Positions 1-6,534 of a stretch of DNA of 17,114 nucleotides are shown here, piece after piece. The notes below the pieces were generated by a model. The model made no database searches. It was not told the origin of the DNA and was given only the letters and a program-made list of their open reading frames with translations. The stretch is from Lachnospiraceae bacterium (lineage in GTDB: Bacteria > Bacillota > Clostridia > Lachnospirales > Lachnospiraceae), in assembly GCA_900759225.1 (NCBI GenBank), contig CAAEUM010000095.1, positions 1 through 17,114 of the forward strand, read 5' to 3'. Each line of letters begins with the position of its first letter. Within the stretch, counting starts at the first letter, position 1. A program made the position numbers and the translations under genes.

Positions 1-2
1 CT

Positions 3-1340
3 GACCCTGTGGCGGCAGATATTATTTCCCAGCTTTTACTTTTGCTGGTTCTTACCATTGTAAATGCATTTTTTTCCGGCTCTGAGATGGCCGTTGTTTC
101 GGTGAATAAAAACAAGATACACCGGCTGGCAGAGCAGGGCAATAAAAATGCAGCATTGATTGAGAGCCTGATGGAGGATTCCACGGTATTTTTATCCACC
201 ATACAGGTAGCCATTACACTGGCAGGCTTCTTTTCCAGTGCTTCCGCAGCTACGGGCATTGCCCAGGTGCTGGGCGGCCAGCTGGCGCTTTACGGCATTC
301 CCTACAGCCAGATGCTTGCAAGTGTTTCGGTTACGATTATACTGGCTTACTTTAACCTGGTTTTTGGAGAGCTGATCCCAAAACGGATCGCACTCCAGAC
401 AGCAGAGCGCTTCAGCCTGTTCTGTGTTCGGCCAATCTATTATATTTCCCGGATCTTAAATCCCTTTATCCATCTTTTGTCTTTATCTACCAGCTCGTTT
501 TTAAAGCTCATAGGGATGCACAATGAAAGCCTGGAAACGGAGGTTTCGGAGGAAGAAATTAAGTCCATGCTGGAAACCGGTCAGGAGACAGGCGTATTTA
601 ATGAGATTGAAAAGGAAATGATAACCTCTATCTTCTCCTTTGATGACAAGCGCGCCAGGGAGGTTATGGTGCCAAGGCAGGAGATCGTTGCGATTGATAT
701 TGATGAGCCGGTGGAATCTTATATTGATGAGATCCTTCAGACCATGCATTCCAAGATACCGGTTTATGAGGGCGGTATTGACAATATTATCGGCGTCCTG
801 TCCATTAAGGCCCTGACGATCGAGGCCAGGAAAAAATCCTTTGAACAGCTTGATATACGTTCCCTTTTGAGGCCGGCATATTTTGCGCCGGAAAACCAGA
901 AAACAGATGTCCTTTTCCGGGAAATGCAGAGAGAGAAGATTAAGCTTGCTATCCTTATTGATGAATACGGCGGCGTGTCCGGCATGGTGACCCTGGAGGA
1001 TCTGGTTGAGGAGATCGTAGGGGAGATTCATGAATCTTATGAGGAGGCAGAGCCGGATATCCAAGAATTAACGCCTCATCGGATTTACAGTGTATCAGGA
1101 AGTATGTCTTTGTTTGATCTGAAGGAGGAGCTCCATCTTCACATGGACAGCTCCTGTGATACCCTCTCGGGTTATCTGATGGAACAGCTGGGGTATATCC
1201 CCACACAGGAAGAGATTCCATTACTCGTTTCCACTCCGGAAGCGGATTATGAGATAGAGAAAATGGAAGAGCGTGTCATCGACCGCGTAAAGCTCACATT
1301 AAAAGAAAATGCGAAACAACAAAACGAGGAGGATGAGTAA
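3..1340 (+). CDS. CNNM/HlyC-CorC family transporter-like protein (hemolysin family), 5' end outside window
   Basis: Membrane protein of the CNNM/CorC (formerly 'hemolysin') family, linked in other bacteria to Mg2+ or cobalt efflux and ion homeostasis. An N-terminal DUF21/CNNM membrane domain (about residues 1-190, counted from the GTG at 9) carries the typical FFSGSEMA start and several hydrophobic spans. A CBS pair follows (about 210-335; REVMVPR at its start, DEYGGVSGMVTLEDLVEEI near its end). The C-terminal CorC/HlyC domain occupies about 350-430. The frame stays open upstream of GTG 9 (codons for Asp-Pro at 3-8) and no ribosome binding site is visible, so the true start is probably left of the window. 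The stop touches the next gene's ATG directly, suggesting one transcript. Family assignment is firm; the transported ion is not known. Confidence 0.9.
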   Translation, partial: DPVAADIISQLLLLLVLTIVNAFFSGSEMAVVSVNKNKIHRLAEQGNKNAALIESLMEDSTVFLSTIQVAITLAGFFSSASAATGIAQVLGGQLALYGIPYSQMLASVSVTIILAYFNLVFGELIPKRIALQTAERFSLFCVRPIYYISRILNPFIHLLSLSTSSFLKLIGMHNESLETEVSEEEIKSMLETGQETGVFNEIEKEMITSIFSFDDKRAREVMVPRQEIVAIDIDEPVESYIDEILQTMHSKIPVYEGGIDNIIGVLSIKALTIEARKKSFEQLDIRSLLRPAYFAPENQKTDVLFREMQREKIKLAILIDEYGGVSGMVTLEDLVEEIVGEIHESYEEAEPDIQELTPHRIYSVSGSMSLFDLKEELHLHMDSSCDTLSGYLMEQLGYIPTQEEIPLLVSTPEADYEIEKMEERVIDRVKLTLKENAKQQNEEDE

Positions 1341-2489
1341 ATGAGCTTTTTACTGGAAGGATTAATGGCTGTAACATGGCAGCAGATTGTTATGTATGCA
1401 GTGGGGATTGCCTTGATATGGCTGGCAGTGAAGAAGGAGTATGAGCCTTCACTTCTTCTGCCTCTGGGCTTTGGTGCAATCTTAGTGAACCTGCCTTTTT
1501 CAGGCGTAATTGACCAGATGGTACAGGGAAAGGTTCCTGCAGCTGGTATTATTCAGTGGTTGTTTGAAACAGGAATTGAGGCATCTGAGGCTATGCCGAT
1601 CTTACTGTTTATCGGAATCGGAGCTATGATCGACTTTGGACCGCTTCTTAGCCAGCCGGTACTGTTCCTGTTTGGTGCAGCTGCCCAGTTTGGTATTTTT
1701 GCAGCGATCCTGATCGCCTGCCTTATGGGCTTCGATTTAAAGGATGCAGCTTCCATCGGTATTATCGGTGCAGCTGATGGCCCCACTTCCATCCTGGTTT
1801 CACAGGTTCTTGGCTCCAATTATATGGGCCCTATTGCAGTGGCGGCTTATTCCTATATGGCTCTGGTGCCGATCATCCAGCCCTTTGCGATCCGTCTTGT
1901 GACAACCGAGAAGGAGCGCCGCATCCACATGCAGTATAATCCAAAGAGCGTAAACAAGACACTGCGTATTGCATTCCCAATTGCAGTAAGCATTATTGTA
2001 GGCTTTGTTTCCCCGCAGTCTGTAGCACTGGTTGGCTTCCTTATGTTCGGAAACCTGTTAAGAGAGTGCGGCGTGTTAAATTCTTTAAGCCAGACAGCAC
2101 AGAACGAGCTGGCAAATATTATCACGCTTCTTTTGGGAATTACCATTTCCTTCAGCATGAAGGCAGATCAGTTTGTAAATGCAGCCACTCTGATGATCAT
2201 GGCTCTGGGTCTTGTTGCCTTTGTATTTGATACGATTGGCGGTGTCCTCTTTGCAAAGCTGATCAACGTGTTCTTAAAGATGGCTGGAAAGCCTCCTGTA
2301 AACCCGATGATCGGTGGCTGCGGTATTTCTGCATTCCCAATGTCCTCCAGAGTTGTACAGAAGATGGCAGCTCAGGCTGAGCCGGGAAATATCATCCTGA
2401 TGCAGGCTGCAGGAACCAACGTATCCGGACAGGTTGCCTCTGTAATCGCAGGCGGACTTGTTATCAGTATTGTAACACAGTATCTGTAA
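1341..2489 (+). CDS. Sodium ion-translocating decarboxylase, beta subunit (OadB/GcdB/MmdB family)
   Basis: Integral membrane subunit that couples decarboxylation of carboxybiotin to Na+ export in oxaloacetate, glutaconyl-CoA or methylmalonyl-CoA decarboxylases. The 382-residue protein is nearly all hydrophobic spans. It has the family hallmark GAADGPTS (Asp146, which matches the Na+-binding Asp of OadB), SAFPMSSRVVQ and GTNVSGQ (Asn360) near the C-terminus. Length fits the family. It starts at the base after the stop of the upstream gene, with GAGGATGAG as ribosome binding site inside that gene's end. A tiny OadG-like gene follows. No alpha (carboxyltransferase) or biotin-carrier gene lies nearby, so the substrate cannot be deduced, and no oad, gcd or mmd symbol is assigned. 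Confidence 0.93.
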   Translation: MSFLLEGLMAVTWQQIVMYAVGIALIWLAVKKEYEPSLLLPLGFGAILVNLPFSGVIDQMVQGKVPAAGIIQWLFETGIEASEAMPILLFIGIGAMIDFGPLLSQPVLFLFGAAAQFGIFAAILIACLMGFDLKDAASIGIIGAADGPTSILVSQVLGSNYMGPIAVAAYSYMALVPIIQPFAIRLVTTEKERRIHMQYNPKSVNKTLRIAFPIAVSIIVGFVSPQSVALVGFLMFGNLLRECGVLNSLSQTAQNELANIITLLLGITISFSMKADQFVNAATLMIMALGLVAFVFDTIGGVLFAKLINVFLKMAGKPPVNPMIGGCGISAFPMSSRVVQKMAAQAEPGNIILMQAAGTNVSGQVASVIAGGLVISIVTQYL

Positions 2490-2540
2490 TGAAAGTTTGG
2501 CATCTATTTTTATGATTTTACCGGATTTGGAGGAAGAACA

Positions 2541-2678
2541 ATGGCAAATGTAGAAATTGCACTGGAAATTATGGCAAAAGGCATGGGCGGAATTTTCGCT
2601 GCCATTATTATTATTATGTTCAGCGTAATTGTACTGGGAAAGATTACCAGTAAGAACGATAAGAAAGATGATGAATAA
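2541..2678 (+). CDS. OadG-related small membrane subunit (45 aa)
   Basis: Short gene of 45 codons beginning MANVEIALEIMAKGMGG, preceded by a good Shine-Dalgarno (GGAGGAAG, 2529-2536) four bases before the ATG. One membrane span (about residues 17-34, GIFAAIIIIMFSVIVLG) is followed by a charged tail KITSKNDKKDDE. This layout matches the very small OadG-like gamma subunits found next to beta subunits of Na+-pumping decarboxylases in Clostridia. In this enzyme class the gamma subunit helps assemble alpha on beta. Here the long soluble C-terminal tail of classical OadG is absent. Its position 51 bp after the beta-subunit gene and before a terminator supports a shared transcript. Assignment rests on context and layout more than on conserved residues. 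Confidence 0.75.
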   Translation: MANVEIALEIMAKGMGGIFAAIIIIMFSVIVLGKITSKNDKKDDE

Positions 2679-2692
2679 GCCTTAAAAGGCAT

Positions 2693-2778
2693 AAAAAAAT
2701 CCCTCTGGAGTGATATGTACCCCCTTTACTGGATAACCAGTGAAAGGGATACATGTCAATTGCTCCAGGGGTTTTTTT
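2693..2778. terminator. Nested bidirectional terminator hairpin between convergent genes
   Basis: An outer stem pairs 2693-2710 (A-run, TCCCT, CTGGAG) with 2763-2778 (CTCCAG, GGGG, T-run), giving a U-tract on either strand. Inside it sits a second arm, 2715-2732 against 2737-2754, with loop ATAA (2733-2736), where ATGTA pairs with the ACAT end and ACTGG with CCAGT. It lies between the stop of the plus-strand small subunit (2678) and the stop of the minus-strand ychF gene (2778), so it can end both transcripts. Confidence 0.85.
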
Positions 2779-3875
2779 TATACATTGAAACGGAAGAGAA
2801 CTACATCCCCGTCCTGCATTACATATTCTTTTCCTTCGGAACGGACCAGGCCTTTTTCTTTCGCTGCGTTCATGCTGCCGCAGTTCATCAGGTCATCGTA
2901 ATTTACAACCTCTGCGCGGATAAAGCCGCGCTCGAAATCACTGTGGATCTTTCCGGCAGCCTGAGGTGCCTTTGTTCCTACCTTAATGGTCCATGCTCTT
3001 GATTCCTGGGGGCCTGCAGTGAGATAGCTCATAAGGCCGAGGATCCGGTAGCTGGCTGCAATGAGCTTCTCAAGTCCGGATTCAGTCAGTCCCAGGTCAT
3101 CCAGGAACATCTTTTTTTCGTCCTCTTCCAGCTCGGCAATTTCCTGCTCGATCTCAGCGCAGATAACGAAAACCTCGCAGTCATTTTCAGCGGCAAACTG
3201 GCGTACCCGTCCTACATAGTCGTTGGAAGTGCCGTCATCTGCCAGATCATCCTCCGCTACGTTGGCAGCAAAGATAACCGGCTTCCAGGTAAGGAGGTTT
3301 AAGGTATTGATAAACTCTCTTTCGTCCTCATCCTCGGTTTCAAAGCTTCTGGCCAGCTTTCCGTCCTCCAGATGTGCTTTTAAGGCCTTCAAAAGCTCTA
3401 CCTCTTTTGCAAGCTCCTTGTTATTGAAGGCGCCCTTTGACTGCTTTGCAATACGGCGTTCCAGAATTTCGATATCGGAGAAGATTAATTCAAGATTGAT
3501 GGTTTCAATGTCGCGGATTGGGTCGATGCTTCCGTCTACATGGATGACATTTGGGTCATCAAAGCAGCGCACTACATGGACAATGGCATCTACCTCACGG
3601 ATATTGGAAAGGAACTGGTTTCCCAGGCCCTCGCCCTTGGATGCTCCCTTTACAAGTCCGGCGATATCTACGAATTCAATCACAGCGGGTGTTGTTTTTT
3701 CAGAGTTGTACATCTGGGTCAGCTTGTCCAGGCGGTAATCCGGAACAGGGACAACGCCTACGTTGGGGTCAATGGTGCAGAATGGATAGTTTGCAGATTC
3801 TGCACCTGCTTTGGTCAATGAGTTAAACAGTGTGCTTTTTCCTACATTTGGAAGGCCTACAATACCTAATTTCAT
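2778..3875 (-). CDS. ychF: Redox-regulated ATPase YchF (Obg-like ATPase 1 family)
   Basis: Cytosolic P-loop NTPase of the Obg/TRAFAC class that prefers ATP and binds ribosomes; in other species it is tied to oxidative stress response and translation initiation fidelity. The 365-residue length is standard. Visible motifs are the P-loop GLPNVGKST (residues 7-15), the Walker B/G3 motif DIAG (70-73) followed by the YchF-type LVKGASKGEGLGNQFL, and NVAE (205-208) where GTPases have NKxD, which is the feature explaining ATP preference. A helical/coiled segment (about 130-180) and the C-terminal TGS domain (about 280-365, with FERGFIRAEVV) complete it. It converges with the decarboxylase genes and has its own promoter and a leader hairpin upstream. 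Confidence 0.97.
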   Translation of the reverse strand: MKLGIVGLPNVGKSTLFNSLTKAGAESANYPFCTIDPNVGVVPVPDYRLDKLTQMYNSEKTTPAVIEFVDIAGLVKGASKGEGLGNQFLSNIREVDAIVHVVRCFDDPNVIHVDGSIDPIRDIETINLELIFSDIEILERRIAKQSKGAFNNKELAKEVELLKALKAHLEDGKLARSFETEDEDEREFINTLNLLTWKPVIFAANVAEDDLADDGTSNDYVGRVRQFAAENDCEVFVICAEIEQEIAELEEDEKKMFLDDLGLTESGLEKLIAASYRILGLMSYLTAGPQESRAWTIKVGTKAPQAAGKIHSDFERGFIRAEVVNYDDLMNCGSMNAAKEKGLVRSEGKEYVMQDGDVVLFRFNV

Positions 3876-3892
3876 TTTTATCTTTACCTGTT

Positions 3893-3922
3893 CAGAAACC
3901 CTTGTGCTTTTGCGGGTTTCTG
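3893..3922 (-). promoter_or_regulatory. Hairpin in the ychF leader, just upstream of the ribosome binding site
   Basis: A perfect 9-bp stem, CAGAAACCC with GGGTTTCTG, encloses a 12-nt loop (3902-3913) in which GC-AAAA-GC can pair further. On the minus strand it ends 17 nt before the ychF ATG, right before the AGGTAAAG that serves as ribosome binding site. No T-run follows on that strand, so it is not an ordinary terminator. It may protect the mRNA or affect translation; this function is inference. Confidence 0.55.
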
Positions 3923-3983
3923 CCTTTCTTTATATTTTTCTTACACCCTTTTTTACACTTAATATGATCCAATGCAAGTATAG

Positions 3984-4012
3984 AGTATAGCATAAGGCCT
4001 TCTTTTTTTCAA
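3984..4012 (-). promoter_or_regulatory. Probable sigma-A-type promoter of ychF
   Basis: On the minus strand a -35 box TTGAAA (4007-4012) and a -10 box TATACT (3984-3989) are separated by exactly 17 bp. Transcription would start near 3977, giving a leader of about 100 nt that includes the hairpin at 3893-3922. Confidence 0.7.
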
Positions 4013-4038
4013 TCTTATGGGACTTATATTCCGTATAT

Positions 4039-4068
4039 TCCACGATAAACGCAGGAATGTGTCCTACG
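4039..4068 (-). terminator. Possible weak terminator of the MATE gene
   Basis: On the minus strand, CGTAGGA (4062-4068) can pair with TCCTGCG (4050-4056; one G-U pair) around the loop CACAT, followed by TTTATCG. It sits 22 nt after the MATE stop codon and before the ychF promoter. The T-run is short, so this is tentative. Confidence 0.35.
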
Positions 4069-4089
4069 GATGTTTAAAGTATATACTTA

Positions 4090-5424
4090 TTATGTGCGTG
4101 CATGCTTCCACGGCCCATGGCGGTAAAAGCTGATTGAAAAGGCTGCTGCCACACACCAGCCGATCGGCCATGCACACCAGATCCCGGTTGCGCCCAGGGA
4201 GGTTCTGGAAAAGACGAATGCCAGAAGCACGCGGAGAAGCAGATCGGTAAAAGTGGCGATCATAAACTCCTTCATTAAACCGGCGCCTCTCAGGATCCCA
4301 TCGGCAACTAATTTTGCAGAAATGATGAAATAGAAGGGGGACAGGATTTTTAAATAGGTGATACCTGTATTCATGGCAAGCTCTGTAGGCGAATCCATGA
4401 AAAGCTTTAATACTATATTTCCGCCGAAGAAATAGAGAAGGAATAGGGGAAGGCTTAACATCCACACCATTTTTACGCCGATGCCGAAGCCCTGCTTTAC
4501 CCGGTGAAGCTTGTTTGCGCCCAGATTCTGGGCGGTGTAATTGGAAATCCCGTTTCCGAGAGTGGTAAAGGAGGTAATGACCAGATTATTTAATTTCACT
4601 GCGGCAGAATATCCGGCCATGACAGGAGCACCGAAGCCGTTGATAATACTTTGAATCACAATATTTCCGATGGAAATAAAGCTTTGCTGTAAAGTGCTTG
4701 GTATGGCGATCATTACAATTTCCTTTAAAAGGCGCCGGTCAAATACAGGGGCTTTTTCTTTGCCTGTAATTTTTGAAAGCCTGCAAAACACTACAGATAA
4801 AGCAAGGATACAGCTTATGCCCTGACATAAAAAGGTTGCCCATGCAACACCGTCAACACCCATGTGAAAGGCCTTTACGAACCAGATGTCTACGGCAATA
4901 TTGGACAGGGAGGATACGGCCAGAAAGTAAAAGGGAGTTTTGGAATCTCCCAGTGCAGAGAAGATCCCGGTGGCAATGTTGTAAAAAAATACAAAGGGAA
5001 GGCCCCATGCGTAAATATCCAGATATAGTTTGGAATCTGCAAATACCTCCTCTGGCGTGCGGATCAGATCGAGCAGAAGGCCGGAACCGGCAACTTCGAT
5101 AAACATAAGTATGGCGCAGACAACGCCGCTGAACAGGCATGAGGTGTAAACGGCGGTTTTCATCTCCCTGTAATGTTTTGCGCCGAACAGCCTGGAAACA
5201 ACAACGGAGCATCCCATGTTGCAGCCAAAGGCGAAGGCAATAAAAATCAGAGTTATCTCATAGCTGTTTCCCACGGCAGCCAGCGCGTTTTCACCGATAA
5301 ATTTTCCTGCCACAAGGCTGTCTGCGATATTATACAACTGCTGAAAGATAATGCTTCCAAACAGGGGCATGCAGAACTTCCATAATACAGACTGAGGAGA
5401 ACCTACGGTTAAATCTTTATTCAT
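4090..5424 (-). CDS. MATE family efflux transporter
   Basis: Multidrug and toxin extrusion (MATE) family membrane protein, normally exchanging Na+ or H+ for cationic drugs or metabolites. The 444-residue protein has the expected length and about 12 hydrophobic spans in two MatE repeats (about residues 15-175 and 240-400). The N-terminal pattern is typical: LWKFCMPLFGSIIFQQLYN, then DSLVAGKFIGENALAAVG and a GCNMGCSVVVSRLFGA segment. A ribosome binding site (GGAG, about 10 nt upstream) supports the ATG at 5424. The gene is divergent from a LysR-family regulator, 119 bp between start codons, and a strong minus-strand promoter lies in that gap. This layout suggests the regulator controls it. The substrate is unknown. 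Confidence 0.93.
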   Translation of the reverse strand: MNKDLTVGSPQSVLWKFCMPLFGSIIFQQLYNIADSLVAGKFIGENALAAVGNSYEITLIFIAFAFGCNMGCSVVVSRLFGAKHYREMKTAVYTSCLFSGVVCAILMFIEVAGSGLLLDLIRTPEEVFADSKLYLDIYAWGLPFVFFYNIATGIFSALGDSKTPFYFLAVSSLSNIAVDIWFVKAFHMGVDGVAWATFLCQGISCILALSVVFCRLSKITGKEKAPVFDRRLLKEIVMIAIPSTLQQSFISIGNIVIQSIINGFGAPVMAGYSAAVKLNNLVITSFTTLGNGISNYTAQNLGANKLHRVKQGFGIGVKMVWMLSLPLFLLYFFGGNIVLKLFMDSPTELAMNTGITYLKILSPFYFIISAKLVADGILRGAGLMKEFMIATFTDLLLRVLLAFVFSRTSLGATGIWCAWPIGWCVAAAFSISFYRHGPWKHART

Positions 5425-5442
5425 TGTAATTCAGCTCCTTTG

Positions 5443-5472
5443 TTTACTTTTTCATATCCGCTGTATTATAAT
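5443..5472 (+). promoter_or_regulatory. Probable promoter of the LysR-family gene
   Basis: On the plus strand, TTTACT (5443-5448) and TATAAT (5467-5472) are 18 bp apart. The -10 overlaps that of the divergent MATE promoter by four bases. The -35 is weaker than the one on the other strand. Confidence 0.5.
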
Positions 5473-5476
5473 ACAG
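5461..5476. promoter_or_regulatory. Perfect 16-bp palindrome, candidate operator between divergent promoters
   Basis: CTGTATTATAATACAG reads identically on both strands and contains both -10 boxes. A protein bound here would cover both start regions. The spacing of its outer T and A is T-N12-A, not the classical LysR T-N11-A, so the binder could be the LysR protein or something else. A direct repeat GATATATGT (5482-5490 and 5513-5521) lies beside it. Confidence 0.5.
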
Positions 5477-5493
5477 AGCAAGATATATGTAAA
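5465..5493 (-). promoter_or_regulatory. Promoter of the MATE gene
   Basis: On the minus strand, TTTACA (5488-5493) and TATAAT (5465-5470) are 17 bp apart. The -10 box lies inside the perfect palindrome at 5461-5476, which also holds the -10 of the divergent LysR promoter. Confidence 0.72.
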
Positions 5494-5543
5494 ATATTAT
5501 TTATTGAGTAATGATATATGTTTTTGATATGCGAGGAGAGACA

Positions 5544-6443
5544 ATGAACATCAGCTATGACTACTACAGAGTATTTTACTATGCTGCAAAATATAAAAGC
5601 TTTACAGGAGCAGCCAATGCGCTTTTAAATAATCAGCCCAATATTACCAGGATGATCAAAAGGCTGGAGGAAGAGCTGGGATGCACCCTTTTTGTCAGGC
5701 AGAGGCATGGAATTACCCTTACTCCGGAGGGGGAAAAATTATATGCTCATGTTTCTGTGGCATTTGAGCATATTTTATCCGGGGAGGAGGAGATTGCCAG
5801 AGATAAAAGTCTGCAGTCGGGGATCGTTACAGTGGCTGCAAGTGAGATTGCCCTGCATTGTATCCTGCTCCCGGCTTTAAAGAATTTCCGAAAAAGCTAT
5901 CCTGGAATCAGGATCCGGATTTACAGTCAGTCAACACCCCAGGCGATCGATCTGCTGAAAAAAGGTTTGGCAGATCTGGCCATTGTTACGGAGCCCTTTG
6001 CGCTTCCGGCAGGATTATGCTCGAAGGTTTTGCGGAGTATTCAGGAGGTACCTGTATGCAGCACTGCCTTCTCTCTTGCTGCAGGAGGATCCCTTATAGA
6101 GGAACAGATAGGGAAATACCCTTTTATCGGTCTGGGAGATCAGACAGCCTCCTTTGCGTTTTATTCCAATATTTTTAATAAAAAGGGAGTGTCCTTTGTA
6201 CCGGACATCGAAGCTGCTACTGCAGAGCAGATCCTTCCGATGATAAAATCCGACCTCGGGATCGGCTTTGTCCCTATGGATTTTCTGGAAAAGGAGGATA
6301 TGAGGCATCTGGTGATCCTGAATATGGAGCCTGCGATCCCTCCCAGGAATATCTGCATGCTGAAACGTACCGGAATGACATTGAGCGTTGCGGCAGCTGA
6401 ATTAGAAGGGCAAATTTCTGGACTGCTGGTGAAAAAGGGATAA
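5544..6443 (+). CDS. LysR family transcriptional regulator
   Basis: LysR-type regulator of 299 residues. The winged helix-turn-helix lies at about residues 3-62 (YYRVFYYAAKYKSFTGAANAL, then QPNITRMIKRLEEELG and LFVRQRHGITLTPEGE). The effector-binding, periplasmic-protein-like domain covers about 88-295. The ATG at 5544 is chosen because GAGGAGAG (5533-5540) precedes it and the conserved HTH begins right after. An in-frame ATG at 5511 has no ribosome binding site. It is divergent from the MATE exporter, the usual layout for a LysR regulator and its target, and the shared promoter region holds a palindrome and direct repeats. The inducer cannot be predicted from sequence. Confidence 0.93.
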   Translation: MNISYDYYRVFYYAAKYKSFTGAANALLNNQPNITRMIKRLEEELGCTLFVRQRHGITLTPEGEKLYAHVSVAFEHILSGEEEIARDKSLQSGIVTVAASEIALHCILLPALKNFRKSYPGIRIRIYSQSTPQAIDLLKKGLADLAIVTEPFALPAGLCSKVLRSIQEVPVCSTAFSLAAGGSLIEEQIGKYPFIGLGDQTASFAFYSNIFNKKGVSFVPDIEAATAEQILPMIKSDLGIGFVPMDFLEKEDMRHLVILNMEPAIPPRNICMLKRTGMTLSVAAAELEGQISGLLVKKG

Positions 6444-6468
6444 TTCCCGGACTGTTGATAAAATGAGA

Positions 6469-6497
6469 TTGAATTATGGAAAAAAATAGTGTAAAAT
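6469..6497 (+). promoter_or_regulatory. Promoter of the solute-binding protein / diguanylate cyclase unit
   Basis: TTGAAT (6469-6474) and TAAAAT (6492-6497) are separated by 17 bp, with an expected start near 6504 and the ribosome binding site shortly after. It lies 26 bp after the LysR stop, so this unit can be transcribed on its own. Confidence 0.68.
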
Positions 6498-6534
6498 ACG
6501 CGCGAGAAAACAGGCTGTGAAAGGACAGGAAGCG

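Noticed and set aside
501..1064. 187-codon open frame on the minus strand inside the CNNM/CorC gene
   Set aside because: It lies entirely within a well-supported gene on the other strand, shows no recognisable domain and has no ribosome binding site context.
3223..3738. 171-codon plus-strand frame opposite ychF, rich in serine
   Set aside because: Ser/Leu-rich antisense shadow of the ychF coding sequence; no domain or start signal.
5511..5543. Upstream in-frame ATG that would add 11 residues to the LysR protein
   Set aside because: No ribosome binding site before it, while GAGGAGAG precedes the ATG at 5544 and the helix-turn-helix begins right there.
6433..6447. Small inverted repeat GGGA-TAAT-TCCC at the LysR stop codon as a terminator
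   Set aside because: Only four pairs and no following T-run.
6517..6534. GTG start adding six residues to the solute-binding lipoprotein
   Set aside because: The ATG at 6535 gives a classical Lys-Lys-hydrophobic signal peptide and a better-spaced ribosome binding site.
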